A stretch of 34,324 bases of DNA. Source: AP-15 sp035509615 (GTDB lineage: Bacteria; Pseudomonadota; Alphaproteobacteria; ATCC43930; CGMCC-115725). The translations under genes were made by a program, and so were the position numbers. Every line of letters starts with the position of its first letter. Positions within the stretch are counted from its first letter, which is position 1. The notes under the pieces are model-generated. The model saw only the letters and a list, made by a program, of their open reading frames with translations. It did not search any database and was not told where the DNA came from. The stretch lies in assembly GCA_035509615.1 (NCBI GenBank), contig DATJLK010000150.1, positions 1 to 34,324 on the forward strand. The letters are read 5' to 3'. Shown piece after piece: positions 8,090 through 15,851 of this stretch.

Positions 8090-8893
8090 ATGGCGGTTGT
8101 CGAGACCGAGCGGTTGGGACAGGTCCTTGTCGTGCGGATGAACCGGCCCGAACGGCTCAACGCGCTCAACCATGAAATGCGCACCCGGCTCGCCGAAACC
8201 TGGACCGAGTTCCGTCATTCGAACGAGCTGGAAGTCGCAATCTTCACCGGTACCGGCCGCGCCTTTTGCGCCGGCGAGGACATGAAGGAATCGCTCGCCG
8301 CCGGGCGGCCCGGCGGCAGCCGCCCCGATATCGAAGACCCGTTTATGACCGGGGCGCTCGAAAAGCCGGTCATCGCCGCGGTCAACGGGTTTGCCATGGG
8401 GGGCGGGTTTATGCTGGTCGAGCGCACCGATCTGCGCGTCGCCGCAAAAGGGGCGGTGTTCGAGGTCTCGGAGGCAAAGCGCTGGCTGCTGGGCGGGTAT
8501 AATCACGGGCAAATCGCCAACCTGCCCTATCCGATTGCGATGGAGATGGCGCTCGGTTTTCGCTTTACCGCCGAGCGCTTTTACGAGATCGGGTTTCTCA
8601 ATCGCCTCGTCGAGCCCGACCAGCTGATCCCGAGTGCGGTGGCGATGGCCGAGCACCTATTGACGTTGCCGCCGGCGTCGCGGGTCAACACCGTCCATAT
8701 GATGCGCCAGATGCGCCCCGCACCTTCCGCGGATCAGCAGCGCCTCGCCAAGGCCTTGCACGAACATGGCGCCAAGAGCGATCTGATCGAGTCGCGAGCG
8801 GCCTTTGCCGAAAAGCGCCGGCCCAGTTTCAAAGGCTGGGACGACCCGCAGGACCGTTACCGCCTGCCCAGCCTCGACACGCTGAAAAGCTGA
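8090..8893 (+). CDS. enoyl-CoA hydratase/isomerase (crotonase) family protein with altered active site
   Basis: This 267-residue protein has the crotonase fold, which stabilises CoA-thioester enolates. Visible landmarks are the CoA-binding NRPERLNALNHEM strand-helix, the first oxyanion-hole loop AFCAGEDMKE (residues 59-67) and the second oxyanion-hole segment NGFAMGGGFMLVERTDLRVA (99-118). In classical hydratases a catalytic Glu follows GGG-x; here that position is Met108. The second acidic position is kept as Glu128 (EVSEAKRW). Loss of the first Glu argues against ordinary enoyl-CoA hydration and for an isomerase, lyase or dehalogenase-like reaction. ATG 8090 has a GGAAAGGGA site upstream. 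It ends convergent to the amidohydrolase, with a repeat cluster between them. No CoA ligase or acyl-CoA dehydrogenase gene is in the window. Confidence 0.87.
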   Translation: MAVVETERLGQVLVVRMNRPERLNALNHEMRTRLAETWTEFRHSNELEVAIFTGTGRAFCAGEDMKESLAAGRPGGSRPDIEDPFMTGALEKPVIAAVNGFAMGGGFMLVERTDLRVAAKGAVFEVSEAKRWLLGGYNHGQIANLPYPIAMEMALGFRFTAERFYEIGFLNRLVEPDQLIPSAVAMAEHLLTLPPASRVNTVHMMRQMRPAPSADQQRLAKALHEHGAKSDLIESRAAFAEKRRPSFKGWDDPQDRYRLPSLDTLKS

Positions 8894-8942
8894 CGGTCTA
8901 CCCAAGCCGGTGGAATTTGATAGCGGTGCCGGCGAACAGCTC

Positions 8943-9060
8943 GTAGCTCGTAGGATGGGTTGAGCTGGCGAAACCCATCCTACCGGCGAAACCCATCCTA
9001 CCGGTCGACCTCGGCTCCGGCTGATGGGTTTCACTTTGTTCAACCCATCCTACGAGCTAC
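8943..9060. repeat. palindromic repeat cluster (GTAGGATGGGTT type)
   Basis: A perfect 21-bp inverted repeat brackets the region (8943-8963 and 9040-9060, beginning GTAGCTCGTAGGATGG). Inside, an 18-bp unit GGCGAAACCCATCCTACC is perfectly repeated in tandem at 8967-8984 and 8985-9002. AACCCATCCTAC therefore occurs three times (8972-8983, 8990-9001, 9042-9053), and each copy can pair with GTAGGATGGGTT at 8950-8961. GATGGGTTTC near 9023 gives one more partial arm. It lies between two convergent genes, so it may serve as a bidirectional transcript end. It resembles REP-like dispersed elements. Confidence 0.8.
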
Positions 9061-9079
9061 GGATCTTGCCAAACTGGCC

Positions 9080-10126
9080 CTAGCCCAGCCGGTAGAATTC
9101 GGCGGCTGTGCCGGAAAACAGCGCGGCTTTCTCGGTGGGGGAAGCGCCGGCGGCGATGCGTTTGAAGGCGTTCCACAGCACGTGGTAGCTGCAGCTGCCC
9201 TTGTCGACCGGGAAGTTGCTTTCGAACATCGCACGCTGCGCGCCAAAAGCGGCAATACAGGCTTCGATGTAGGGCCGCCACGCCGATGCCAGTTGTTGCG
9301 AGTTCGGCGGCAATTCCCCGGTGTGATGGCTGAACCCGAACATCCGCATGCCGAGCCCGCCGAGCTTGATATAGACATTCGGACAGGTGGCGAGTTCGCG
9401 GATGCCGGTCTGCCAGGCAGCGAAAACCTCGTCGCGCCTGCCGGCATAAGGGCCGAGACCGATCGGTCCGCCGACATGGTCGAGCACGATCCGGGTATCG
9501 GGAAAGGCGCGCGCCAGATCGGTCAATTCGCCAAGCTGGGTGTGATAGAGCCAGGCGTCGAAACTGAGCCCGAGGGGGGCGAGCCGCGCGAAGCCCTCGC
9601 GGATCCGCCGATCCATCAGCAATCCCGCGGGGCGCTGGAGCATCGAACCCCATTGCGCCTGCTCGGGATGCGTCGCGGTGATAAACCGGATGCCGCGAAA
9701 CCGACCGCCGCCGGCCGCAATCTGCGCCTCCAGCACTTTCTCGACCGCACCACCCAAGGCCAGATCGGCATAGCCGACAATGCCGGCGCAGACCTGATGC
9801 GCGCCATAGCCGCCGCTCGCGGTCATCGCGGCGACGCCATTGGCGAATTCGATCTCGCCGACCGGGCGCAATTCGGCCGGTCCCTGCGCGCGATACATCG
9901 ACAGCCATTCGAGATAGACGGTGGCCGTGATGTTGTGGCCGTTGTCGAGATCGGCCAGCAACTCGGGCAACAGATAACGGCCGGTCTCGGGCCGGTCGAC
10001 CAGATGATGGTGCGGGTCGACAATCGGCAGATCAGGCTCGATGATCTCTTCACGGTGGCGATCCAGCCATTCCGGCCTGACCGCCAGATGCACGCTGGCA
10101 GGACCTGCTGATGTGGTCGATTGCAT
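9080..10126 (-). CDS. amidohydrolase-2 family metal-dependent hydrolase (lactonase-like)
   Basis: This 348-residue TIM-barrel hydrolase belongs to the amidohydrolase-2 family, with members such as 4-sulfomuconolactone hydrolase, L-fuconolactonase and decarboxylases of the ACMSD group. The barrel opens with IVDPHHHLVDRP (metal ligands around His39-His41), followed by VYLEWLSMY, the GIRFITATHP strand, LSFDAWLYHTQLGEL, RIVLDHVGGP (metal or catalytic His) and MFESNFPVDKGSCSY (last-strand acidic segment). No signal peptide is seen. It is last in a minus-strand run after the LimB-like monooxygenase (183-bp gap) and the HpcH/HpaI aldolase. A lactone hydrolase would be a natural partner of a monooxygenase making an ester or lactone, but that is inference. 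Confidence 0.88.
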   Translation of the reverse strand: MQSTTSAGPASVHLAVRPEWLDRHREEIIEPDLPIVDPHHHLVDRPETGRYLLPELLADLDNGHNITATVYLEWLSMYRAQGPAELRPVGEIEFANGVAAMTASGGYGAHQVCAGIVGYADLALGGAVEKVLEAQIAAGGGRFRGIRFITATHPEQAQWGSMLQRPAGLLMDRRIREGFARLAPLGLSFDAWLYHTQLGELTDLARAFPDTRIVLDHVGGPIGLGPYAGRRDEVFAAWQTGIRELATCPNVYIKLGGLGMRMFGFSHHTGELPPNSQQLASAWRPYIEACIAAFGAQRAMFESNFPVDKGSCSYHVLWNAFKRIAAGASPTEKAALFSGTAAEFYRLG

Positions 10127-10309
10127 CGGCTTTTCCCCTCAACTCAAGCGGACCACTCCCGCAGAGGCCCCAGCCAGCCGCCCGGACCCCAGCCGGGCCC
10201 GCCCGCAAATGGCGGCCGAACGGAAGGGTCGGGCTCCCTCCGGCACAATGCGGAAGAAAGGGTCGAGTGCCGCGATCCACGCGACGGACGAGGCGGTCGA
10301 AGCTGCAAA

Positions 10310-11395
10310 TCACGCCGGCAGCAGATGCGCCACCTTGGGCATGACCTCGCGCGCCAACAGTTCCATCGAATGCCGCCAGGCCTGCGGGTTTTCGCTGTAG
10401 TCAAAGCAGAACAGCAACAGCGAGCCAAAGCCGCCGACCTCGTCATACATCCGTTCGATCTTTTCGATGACGGTCTGGGGCGAACCGATCAGCCAATTAT
10501 GCGTGGCGCAATATTCGGGGGTGACGTCGCTGTCGGCGACATCGGGGCTGTGCTTCAGGAATTCGACGACGCCGACATCGGTCAGCAGCGGGATAAAATA
10601 CTCGCGCATCATGCGGCCCATCATGCTGCCGACCGACAGCCGCCAGGCTTCGGCATCGGTGTCGGCGACAAAGATCTCGCGCACCAGCCGCCATTGCGCC
10701 CGGCTCGGCTTGCGGCCGCTGCGCCGCGCCCCCTCCTCGACCGAGTCCCAGTGGCTCGCGACATAAGTCTGATTGAGGTTGAGGCTCATCGGCAAAAAGC
10801 CATGCTCGCCTGCGAGCTTTAGCGTGTCCGAGCCCTTGCTGACGCCGGCTACGCCAATCGGCGGATAGGGTTTCTGCAACGGCTTGATGTGCGGCCGCAA
10901 GGTGCGCAGCATCAAATCGGTCCTGCTGATCTGCCAGTATTTGCCGACGTAATCGAACGGCTCCTCCGCGGTCCACAGTTTCAGGATGATGTCGAGCGCC
11001 TCACGCGTCATCTGGCGGTGCTCGCCGGTGTAGCCGTCGACATGGAACATTGCCCAGTCGCTCGGCAACCCGCTCGCCGCGACCCCAAAATTGAGCCGGC
11101 CCTGCGCCATATGGTCGAGCATCGCGACCCGATTGGCCAATTCTGCCGGGTGATGATAGGGCAGCAGAAAACCGCCGGGGGCGAGACGGATATTTTTGGT
11201 CTCCATCAAGGCCTGAGCGATCAAGAGGTCGGGCGCCGGGTGCGGCTCCCAGGGAGAGGTGTGATGCTCGCCGATCCAGGCCTCGGTAAAGCCCAGTTCG
11301 TCGGCCCAGCGCAGGGTGTCGAGATCCCAGCGATGGCCGTCGTAAAGGCCGCGCTCGGGCGGATGCGAAGGCATCGTGAACAGGCCGTATTCCAT
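10310..11395 (-). CDS. LLM-class flavin-dependent monooxygenase (limonene monooxygenase LimB-like)
   Basis: This 361-residue luciferase-like protein uses reduced flavin and O2. MEYGLFTMPSHPP at the start, FTEAWIGEHH (flavin-pocket His), PDLLIAQALMETKNIRLAPG, LPYHHPAELANRVAMLDHM, the GRLNFGVAASG segment and the WLIGSPQTVIEKIERM helix are characteristic and closest to the LimB/luciferase-alpha subgroup. The open frame continues far upstream to 12256, but that stretch is Arg/Ser-rich low-complexity sequence antisense-phased over the neighbouring aldolase gene. The real start is ATG 11395, with GAGAGGATCACG just before it. It is downstream of the aldolase (94-bp gap) and upstream of the amidohydrolase, probably one transcript. 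No flavin reductase is adjacent. Substrate unknown. Confidence 0.88.
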   Translation of the reverse strand: MEYGLFTMPSHPPERGLYDGHRWDLDTLRWADELGFTEAWIGEHHTSPWEPHPAPDLLIAQALMETKNIRLAPGGFLLPYHHPAELANRVAMLDHMAQGRLNFGVAASGLPSDWAMFHVDGYTGEHRQMTREALDIILKLWTAEEPFDYVGKYWQISRTDLMLRTLRPHIKPLQKPYPPIGVAGVSKGSDTLKLAGEHGFLPMSLNLNQTYVASHWDSVEEGARRSGRKPSRAQWRLVREIFVADTDAEAWRLSVGSMMGRMMREYFIPLLTDVGVVEFLKHSPDVADSDVTPEYCATHNWLIGSPQTVIEKIERMYDEVGGFGSLLLFCFDYSENPQAWRHSMELLAREVMPKVAHLLPA

Positions 11396-11489
11396 CGTGA
11401 TCCTCTCGACGGTTGCTTCGCCGGGGCAGTTTAACCGGCGCTTCCCTTGGGCGCGAGCCTGAAGGCGCTGGGGCCGGTCTGGCAGTGGC

Positions 11490-12431
11490 TCAAACCGGCA
11501 TCGTGCGGCGCTGATGGGCGCGACCGATCTTGGCGGTCGCCTCGCGATGGCCGGCGATGACGCGCACTCCCTCGTCGAGCTTTGCAGTGATGTTTTCTGG
11601 CAGAGCGGTTTCGAGAAAGGCGATCCGGTGTTCCCGGCAGGCGGCGAAAACGCGCCGGCGCGCCTCGCGCATCTCGGGCGGGTAGGGCTCGCGCGGCACT
11701 GCGACATAGCCGAGTGAGAGGCCGAGATCGCCCGGCCCCAACTCGGCAAAGCCGAGGCCCGGCACCGCGAGAATTTCTTCGCAATGGGCGATCCCTTCGG
11801 GCGATTCGAGCTTGACGCCGAGCAGCAATTCGCCCTCGGCGGCGAGCGGCCACGGCTCGCAGCGCGCGATGTATTCTTCGGCCGTGATCCCCCAAATCGG
11901 GGCTGCGGTCGACTCCGAGCCGCGACCGCGGGTGCCGATGCCGAGCCCGTCGCGGCGGGATTCACGCATGGCACCGCGCATCCGCTCGATCGGCGAGGGG
12001 AGTGCCGGGTCGACGCCGGCGGCGTGATGTGGATAGCGGCAGGATTCGACAAAAGCGCGCACCGCATCAGCATTCTCGGCCTGGCACAGCAAGATGCCGT
12101 GTACACCGCGACCAAGGATCTGGCGGAATTGCCAGGCATTGAAGCGGACATTGGCGGCGTCGGTGCCGTTGACCGGCGCCTCGACGATGACCGCCGGGGT
12201 GCGGTGGCCGGAGCGGGTCGGGCCGCCCTCGACCAGGCCCGCCATGTATTCGCCAAGCCCCGTCATATCAAAGGAGCCGTGCTCCATCCCGACATTGATG
12301 TAGTCGGCCCAGATGTGAGCGTCCTCACGACCTTGCACGCGAGTCAGGGCATGGCCGCTGTGACCGCCGGTATAATAGATCGCCTGGTCCTGGGCCAACA
12401 GCTCGATCGCCCGGTTGATATGTCGCGCCAT
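11490..12431 (-). CDS. HpcH/HpaI aldolase/citrate lyase family protein
   Basis: This 313-residue protein has the phosphoenolpyruvate/pyruvate barrel used by class II aldolases such as 4-hydroxy-2-oxoheptanedioate aldolase, which cleave hydroxy-oxo-acids to pyruvate and an aldehyde. INVGMEHGSFD (Glu50-His51), VKLESPEGI (metal Glu209) and ELGPGDLGLSLG (metal Asp235) are the expected metal and base residues. The chain is about 45 residues longer than HpaI, with an inserted loop near 140-180 (ERMRGAMRESRR...GRGSES) that may reshape the pocket. It is first in the minus-strand run with the LimB-like monooxygenase and the amidohydrolase. Its start lies about 75 bp from tRNA-Leu, which is on the other strand. 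Reaction type is likely; substrate unknown. Confidence 0.85.
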   Translation of the reverse strand: MARHINRAIELLAQDQAIYYTGGHSGHALTRVQGREDAHIWADYINVGMEHGSFDMTGLGEYMAGLVEGGPTRSGHRTPAVIVEAPVNGTDAANVRFNAWQFRQILGRGVHGILLCQAENADAVRAFVESCRYPHHAAGVDPALPSPIERMRGAMRESRRDGLGIGTRGRGSESTAAPIWGITAEEYIARCEPWPLAAEGELLLGVKLESPEGIAHCEEILAVPGLGFAELGPGDLGLSLGYVAVPREPYPPEMREARRRVFAACREHRIAFLETALPENITAKLDEGVRVIAGHREATAKIGRAHQRRTMPV

Positions 12432-12464
12432 TTGTATCTCCTCGCCGACGCAGCGGCGCCGCGG

Positions 12465-12492
12465 TTGACCATCGCTTCGCCACGGCTATAGT
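12465..12492 (+). promoter_or_regulatory. sigma-70-type promoter of tRNA-Leu
   Basis: TTGACC (12465-12470), a 16-bp spacer and TATAGT (12487-12492) form a good housekeeping promoter. The mature tRNA begins 14 bp after the -10 box, so the predicted start near 12499 leaves only a few leader nucleotides. Confidence 0.7.
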
Positions 12493-12506
12493 CCGCCTCG
12501 CTTCGC

Positions 12507-12592
12507 GCGGGCGTGGCGGAATGGCAGACGCGGCAGACTCAAAATCTGTTGCTCGAAAGAGCGTGGAGGTTCAAGTCCTCTCGCCCGCACCA
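12507..12592 (+). tRNA. tRNA-Leu (anticodon CAA)
   Basis: An 86-nt class II tRNA reads UUG codons. The 7-bp acceptor stem pairs GCGGGCG (12507-12513) with CGCCCGC (12582-12588), then discriminator A and an encoded CCA end (12590-12592). The anticodon loop CTCAAAA places CAA at 12540-12542 on stem CAGA/TCTG. A long variable arm (around GCTCGAAAGAGCG) and the T-loop TTCAAGT confirm tRNA-Leu. No integrase gene and no repeated copy of the tRNA 3' end was seen nearby, so there is no sign of an island inserted here. Confidence 0.97.
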
Positions 12593-12981
12593 ACAATAAG
12601 ACGCGGCTCTCTGCACTGCGGCCGGGGCTGGCGACCCAAGGCCGGCGCAACCGGCGAACAGCGCACCGACGCAAGTCCAGACCGAGCCCGAATTCTTCGT
12701 TAAATTTTGTCTTATGAACCCTGGCCACCCCGGCGCCGTGAGAATGCCTTGCCGGCGCTTCGGAAGCAAACGGTTGCGAAGGCCGACGGGTTGGCAGAGC
12801 CGGGATTGCGGCGGCGCTACCGGTGAGATGCGATCGATAGAGCTAAATCGATTGGCGGCGATCGCCGGACTTTTCTTGTCAAGCCGGGAACGCTAAGGTC
12901 GGAAAAAGCCCCGCTGCTCAAGAGCATCGGGAGCCAAGAACGAAAAGGGCGCCGTCGCGCGCCTGTGTCAGGGGAGGAGCC
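12593..12981. other. 389-bp spacer without a supported gene
   Basis: This stretch lies between tRNA-Leu and the MFS gene. I see no convincing reading frame: short frames are Arg-rich and have no good ribosome binding site. A 12-bp palindrome CGGCGATCGCCG sits near 12856-12867, which is common by chance in GC-rich DNA. The last bases, CAGGGGAGGAGC, are the ribosome binding site of the MFS gene. A promoter for that gene must lie here but was not identified. Confidence 0.6.
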
Positions 12982-14343
12982 ATGAGCGCAGTCGGTACAT
13001 CCGAGAACCCGCTTTCTGCCGCCGAGCACAGCCGGCAGTTGCGCCGGGCAATCGTCGCGGGCACTGTCGGCACGATCATCGAAGCATATGATTTTCTGCT
13101 TTACGTGATCGTTGCCCCGCTGGTCTTTGCGAAATTGTATTTCCCGGCGTCCGCGCCGCTCGCCGGGACTTTGCAAGCTTTTGGCATTTATGCCGTCGGC
13201 TTTGTCGCCCGCCCGGTCGGTGCTGCTCTCTTTGGCCACTATGGCGACCGCATCGGCCGCAAGGTGACGCTTATCTCGACCCTGCTATTGACTGGATTGT
13301 CGACCTTTGCGGTCGGGTTTATTCCCGGCTATGCGACGATCGGCATCTGGGGGGCAGTCATCCTGACCGCGGTGCGCTTTATTCAGGGTCTCGGCATCGG
13401 CGGCGAATGGGGTGGTGCGACCTTGATCGCGATGGAGTGGGCGAGGACCAATTCCCATCGCGGGTTCATCACCTCGTGGCCGCAATGGGGCGGGCCGGCG
13501 GGATTGTTCCTCGCCAACCTCGCGGTCCTCGCTTTCAGCGCAATTTCGGGCGATCAGTTTCTGACCTGGGGTTGGCGCGTGCCGTTCTGGCTGTCGATCG
13601 TGATGGTCGGGGTTGGGCTCTACATTCGCCTCGGCATCCTTGAGACGCCGATTTTTGCGCGTATCCTTGAAGAGCGCCGTGTCGAGCGGGCACCGGTAGT
13701 CGAAGTCATCAAGCGCCAGCCGAAACAGATCATCCTGACGGCGTTCTGCCGGATGGCCGAGCAAGGCCCGTTTTATGTCTATGCCGCCTTTGTCTTTGTC
13801 TATGGAACCAAGGTCTCCGGCGCGTCGCGCGATTTTCTGCTCACCGCGGTTTTGGTCGCCACCGCGCTGTCCGGCGTAACGACGCCGCTCGCCGGCTACA
13901 TTTCGGATCGCATCGGCCGCAAGCGGATGTACCTGATCGGCGCGGTCGCGACAGGAGCGTTCGCCTTTGTCTATTTCGCGATGATGAACAGCATGGTTCC
14001 GGGGCTGATTTTTCTGGCGATCGTGCTGTCGTTTATCCCGCATGACCTGATGTACGGCCCGCAGGCGGCGCTGATCGCCGAATGCTTTACGCCACGGCTG
14101 CGCTATAGCGGTGCCTCGCTTGGCTTTCATCTCTCGTCGGTGATCGCCGGCGGACCGGCGCCATTGATTGCGACAGCACTGTTCGCGGCGACAAGATCGG
14201 GCTATGTGGTGGCGCTCTACATCGTGTTCTGCGCGATAGTCAGCATCAGCGCCACGGCGTTTCTTCCGGATCGCACGAACCGCGATATCTCGCGTGAGTT
14301 TGACATGCCCGAACCCGCTTCCCAGGCTGCGGCGTCATCGTAG
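12982..14343 (+). CDS. MFS transporter, metabolite:H+ symporter (MHS) family
   Basis: This 453-residue inner-membrane carrier has about 12 hydrophobic segments and the hallmarks of the MHS group (KgtP, ProP, ShiA): TIIEAYDFLLYVIVAPLVF in the first helix, the loop 2-3 motif GHYGDRIGRK, IQGLGIGGEWGGA in helix 4 and the repeated loop 8-9 motif GYISDRIGRKRMY. These proteins import organic acids or osmolytes with protons. The Asp in the first helix (EAYDF) is typical. Start ATG 12982 follows a strong GGGGAGGAG site. It is followed 260 bp later by an amidohydrolase gene on the same strand, so the pair may import and then hydrolyse a substrate; that is inference. Substrate cannot be told from sequence. 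Confidence 0.9.
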   Translation: MSAVGTSENPLSAAEHSRQLRRAIVAGTVGTIIEAYDFLLYVIVAPLVFAKLYFPASAPLAGTLQAFGIYAVGFVARPVGAALFGHYGDRIGRKVTLISTLLLTGLSTFAVGFIPGYATIGIWGAVILTAVRFIQGLGIGGEWGGATLIAMEWARTNSHRGFITSWPQWGGPAGLFLANLAVLAFSAISGDQFLTWGWRVPFWLSIVMVGVGLYIRLGILETPIFARILEERRVERAPVVEVIKRQPKQIILTAFCRMAEQGPFYVYAAFVFVYGTKVSGASRDFLLTAVLVATALSGVTTPLAGYISDRIGRKRMYLIGAVATGAFAFVYFAMMNSMVPGLIFLAIVLSFIPHDLMYGPQAALIAECFTPRLRYSGASLGFHLSSVIAGGPAPLIATALFAATRSGYVVALYIVFCAIVSISATAFLPDRTNRDISREFDMPEPASQAAASS

Positions 14344-14569
14344 CGGACGCCTCCGGCAGAGAGAAGAACAGCTGGCCACTCGCGCCGCCGCCGATCCCGA
14401 ACAGCCCGGCCACGGCGAGGATCTCCGCCTCCGATCCTTGCACCGGGATTACCAACAGGAGCAGCACGCCGCTGCCAATTAGCAACAGCATGCCGGCGAG
14501 AACCAGGATCGGCAGAAGGCGATGCGGGAACCACCCGCGACGAAATTGCGAAGGATGCTGCCGTCGGGC
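14246..14569 (-). pseudogene. possible remnant of an MFS-type transporter
   Basis: An open minus-strand frame of 107 codons runs from the TAA at 14570-14572 to a stop at 14246. Its first 70 residues look like two membrane helices with a loop: LLPILVLAGMLLLLIGSG continuing through LLLLVIPVQGSEAEI, then ILAVAGLFGIGGGASGQLFF. This resembles the late helices of DHA-type drug exporters. It has no good start codon with a ribosome binding site, and its tail is antisense to the end of the MHS gene. A degraded fragment fits better than a working gene. Chance antisense hydrophobicity is a real alternative. Confidence 0.3.
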
Positions 14570-14603
14570 TTAATGGTTGGTTGGGGCGAAAGGGAGAGCG
14601 GTG

Positions 14604-15848
14604 ATGTTGCGGGTGCTCAAGGGCGCAAAGGTGATCGACGGGACCGGCGCCGGGCCGGTCGATGCGATGGTCGTCGTCAAGGATCGGCATATCGAGGCAG
14701 TCGAAACCCGCGCCCACGGCGACTGGCCCGCGGACGCAGAAATCATCGACGTCACCGGCATGACCGTGCTGCCCGGGCTGATCGATTGCCACGATCATCT
14801 GGCAATGCATGGCTATGATCTGGCACGGCGCTGGGGCATCGACGAACCGCAGACAACGCGCACGTTGCGCACCGCCAAGGTACTGGCCGAGACCCTCGCC
14901 GCCGGCTACACGACGATCCGCGACGCCGCCGGGCTCGACCCCGGCTTCAAGCGGGCGATCGACGAAGGGCTGATCGCCGGGCCGCGGCTGATCGTGTCAT
15001 TGTGCATCATCTCGCCGATCGGCGGCATCGGCGACCGGGTCAGCCCATCGGGTTTCCCTTGCTGCGTTCCCAACGACCCGCTGCTTCCCGATGGCGTCGT
15101 CAATACCCTGGCCGATGTCCGGCCGGTGGTGCGACGGGTCGTGCGCGCCGGGGCCGATGTGATCAAATGCGCCACGACCGGTGGCGCCAGTTCGCGACCC
15201 GGTCACGGGCCGCATGATGGCGCCTTCAACCTTGATGAGATGCAGGCTCTGGTCGCGGAGGCGCATGCGCTCGACCGGCGCGTGATCTGTCATGCGCTCG
15301 GGGGGCGCGGCCTGCGCATCGCGGTCGAGGCCGGTGTCGATTCGATCGATCACGGCTGCTATCTCGACCAGGAGCCGGACCTGCTCGAGGCGATGGCAAC
15401 ACGCGGCATCTTTTTCGTGCCGACCTTTGCCGTTTATGACTTTCACCGCAAATCGCCGCAGCCGCATGTCCGCGAGCGCGCCCGCGATCTCGAGGAGCAC
15501 CATGTCGCGAGCCTGCGCATGGCGCTTGCCGCCGGGGTCAAGATCGCCGCCGGCACCGATGCCGGCGGGCACGGTCACCCGAAGAACGCGATCGAGATCG
15601 CCTGCCTGGTCAAAGCCGGCATGCCCCCGTTGCAGGCATTGCGTGCGGCCACGGGCTGGGCCGCCGAATGCATCGGGCGCGCCGACGATCTCGGCACGAT
15701 CGAAAAAGGCAAGCTCGCCGATCTCGTTGTGGTCGCCGGCGACCCTGCTACCGACGTCACGATCTTGCAAAACCCGGAGCAGATCGCGTTGGTGATCAAG
15801 GACGGCGCCATCGTTGCCGATCGGCTAGGCCGCGAGTTGCCGCGATAA
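14604..15848 (+). CDS. metal-dependent amidohydrolase (imidazolonepropionase/prolidase-like)
   Basis: This 414-residue cytoplasmic amidohydrolase has a small beta-sandwich built from both ends around a TIM barrel. Metal-site residues are clear: His63-x-His65 in GLIDCHDHLAMHG, the likely carboxylated Lys188 in ADVIKCATTGG, His230 (VICHALGGRG), His250 (DSIDHGCYL) and Asp319 (AAGTDAGGHGHP). The C-terminal GTIEKGKLADLVVVAGDP closes the sandwich. This set matches the Xaa-Pro dipeptidase/imidazolonepropionase-like subgroup, which hydrolyses cyclic or acyl amides. I chose ATG 14604, behind AGGGAGAGCGGTG, over a TTG at 14577. Its stop lies three bases from the stop of convergent lepA. Substrate unknown. 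Confidence 0.9.
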   Translation: MLRVLKGAKVIDGTGAGPVDAMVVVKDRHIEAVETRAHGDWPADAEIIDVTGMTVLPGLIDCHDHLAMHGYDLARRWGIDEPQTTRTLRTAKVLAETLAAGYTTIRDAAGLDPGFKRAIDEGLIAGPRLIVSLCIISPIGGIGDRVSPSGFPCCVPNDPLLPDGVVNTLADVRPVVRRVVRAGADVIKCATTGGASSRPGHGPHDGAFNLDEMQALVAEAHALDRRVICHALGGRGLRIAVEAGVDSIDHGCYLDQEPDLLEAMATRGIFFVPTFAVYDFHRKSPQPHVRERARDLEEHHVASLRMALAAGVKIAAGTDAGGHGHPKNAIEIACLVKAGMPPLQALRAATGWAAECIGRADDLGTIEKGKLADLVVVAGDPATDVTILQNPEQIALVIKDGAIVADRLGRELPR

Positions 15849-15851
15849 CGA

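Noticed and set aside
11396..12256. Upstream extension of the LimB-like monooxygenase to 648 residues
   Set aside because: The extension is Arg/Ser/Pro-rich, overlaps the aldolase gene in another frame, and family similarity with a good ribosome binding site begins at 11395.
12507..12592. tRNA-Leu as the insertion site of a genomic island
   Set aside because: No integrase and no repeated copy of the tRNA 3' end was found on either side.
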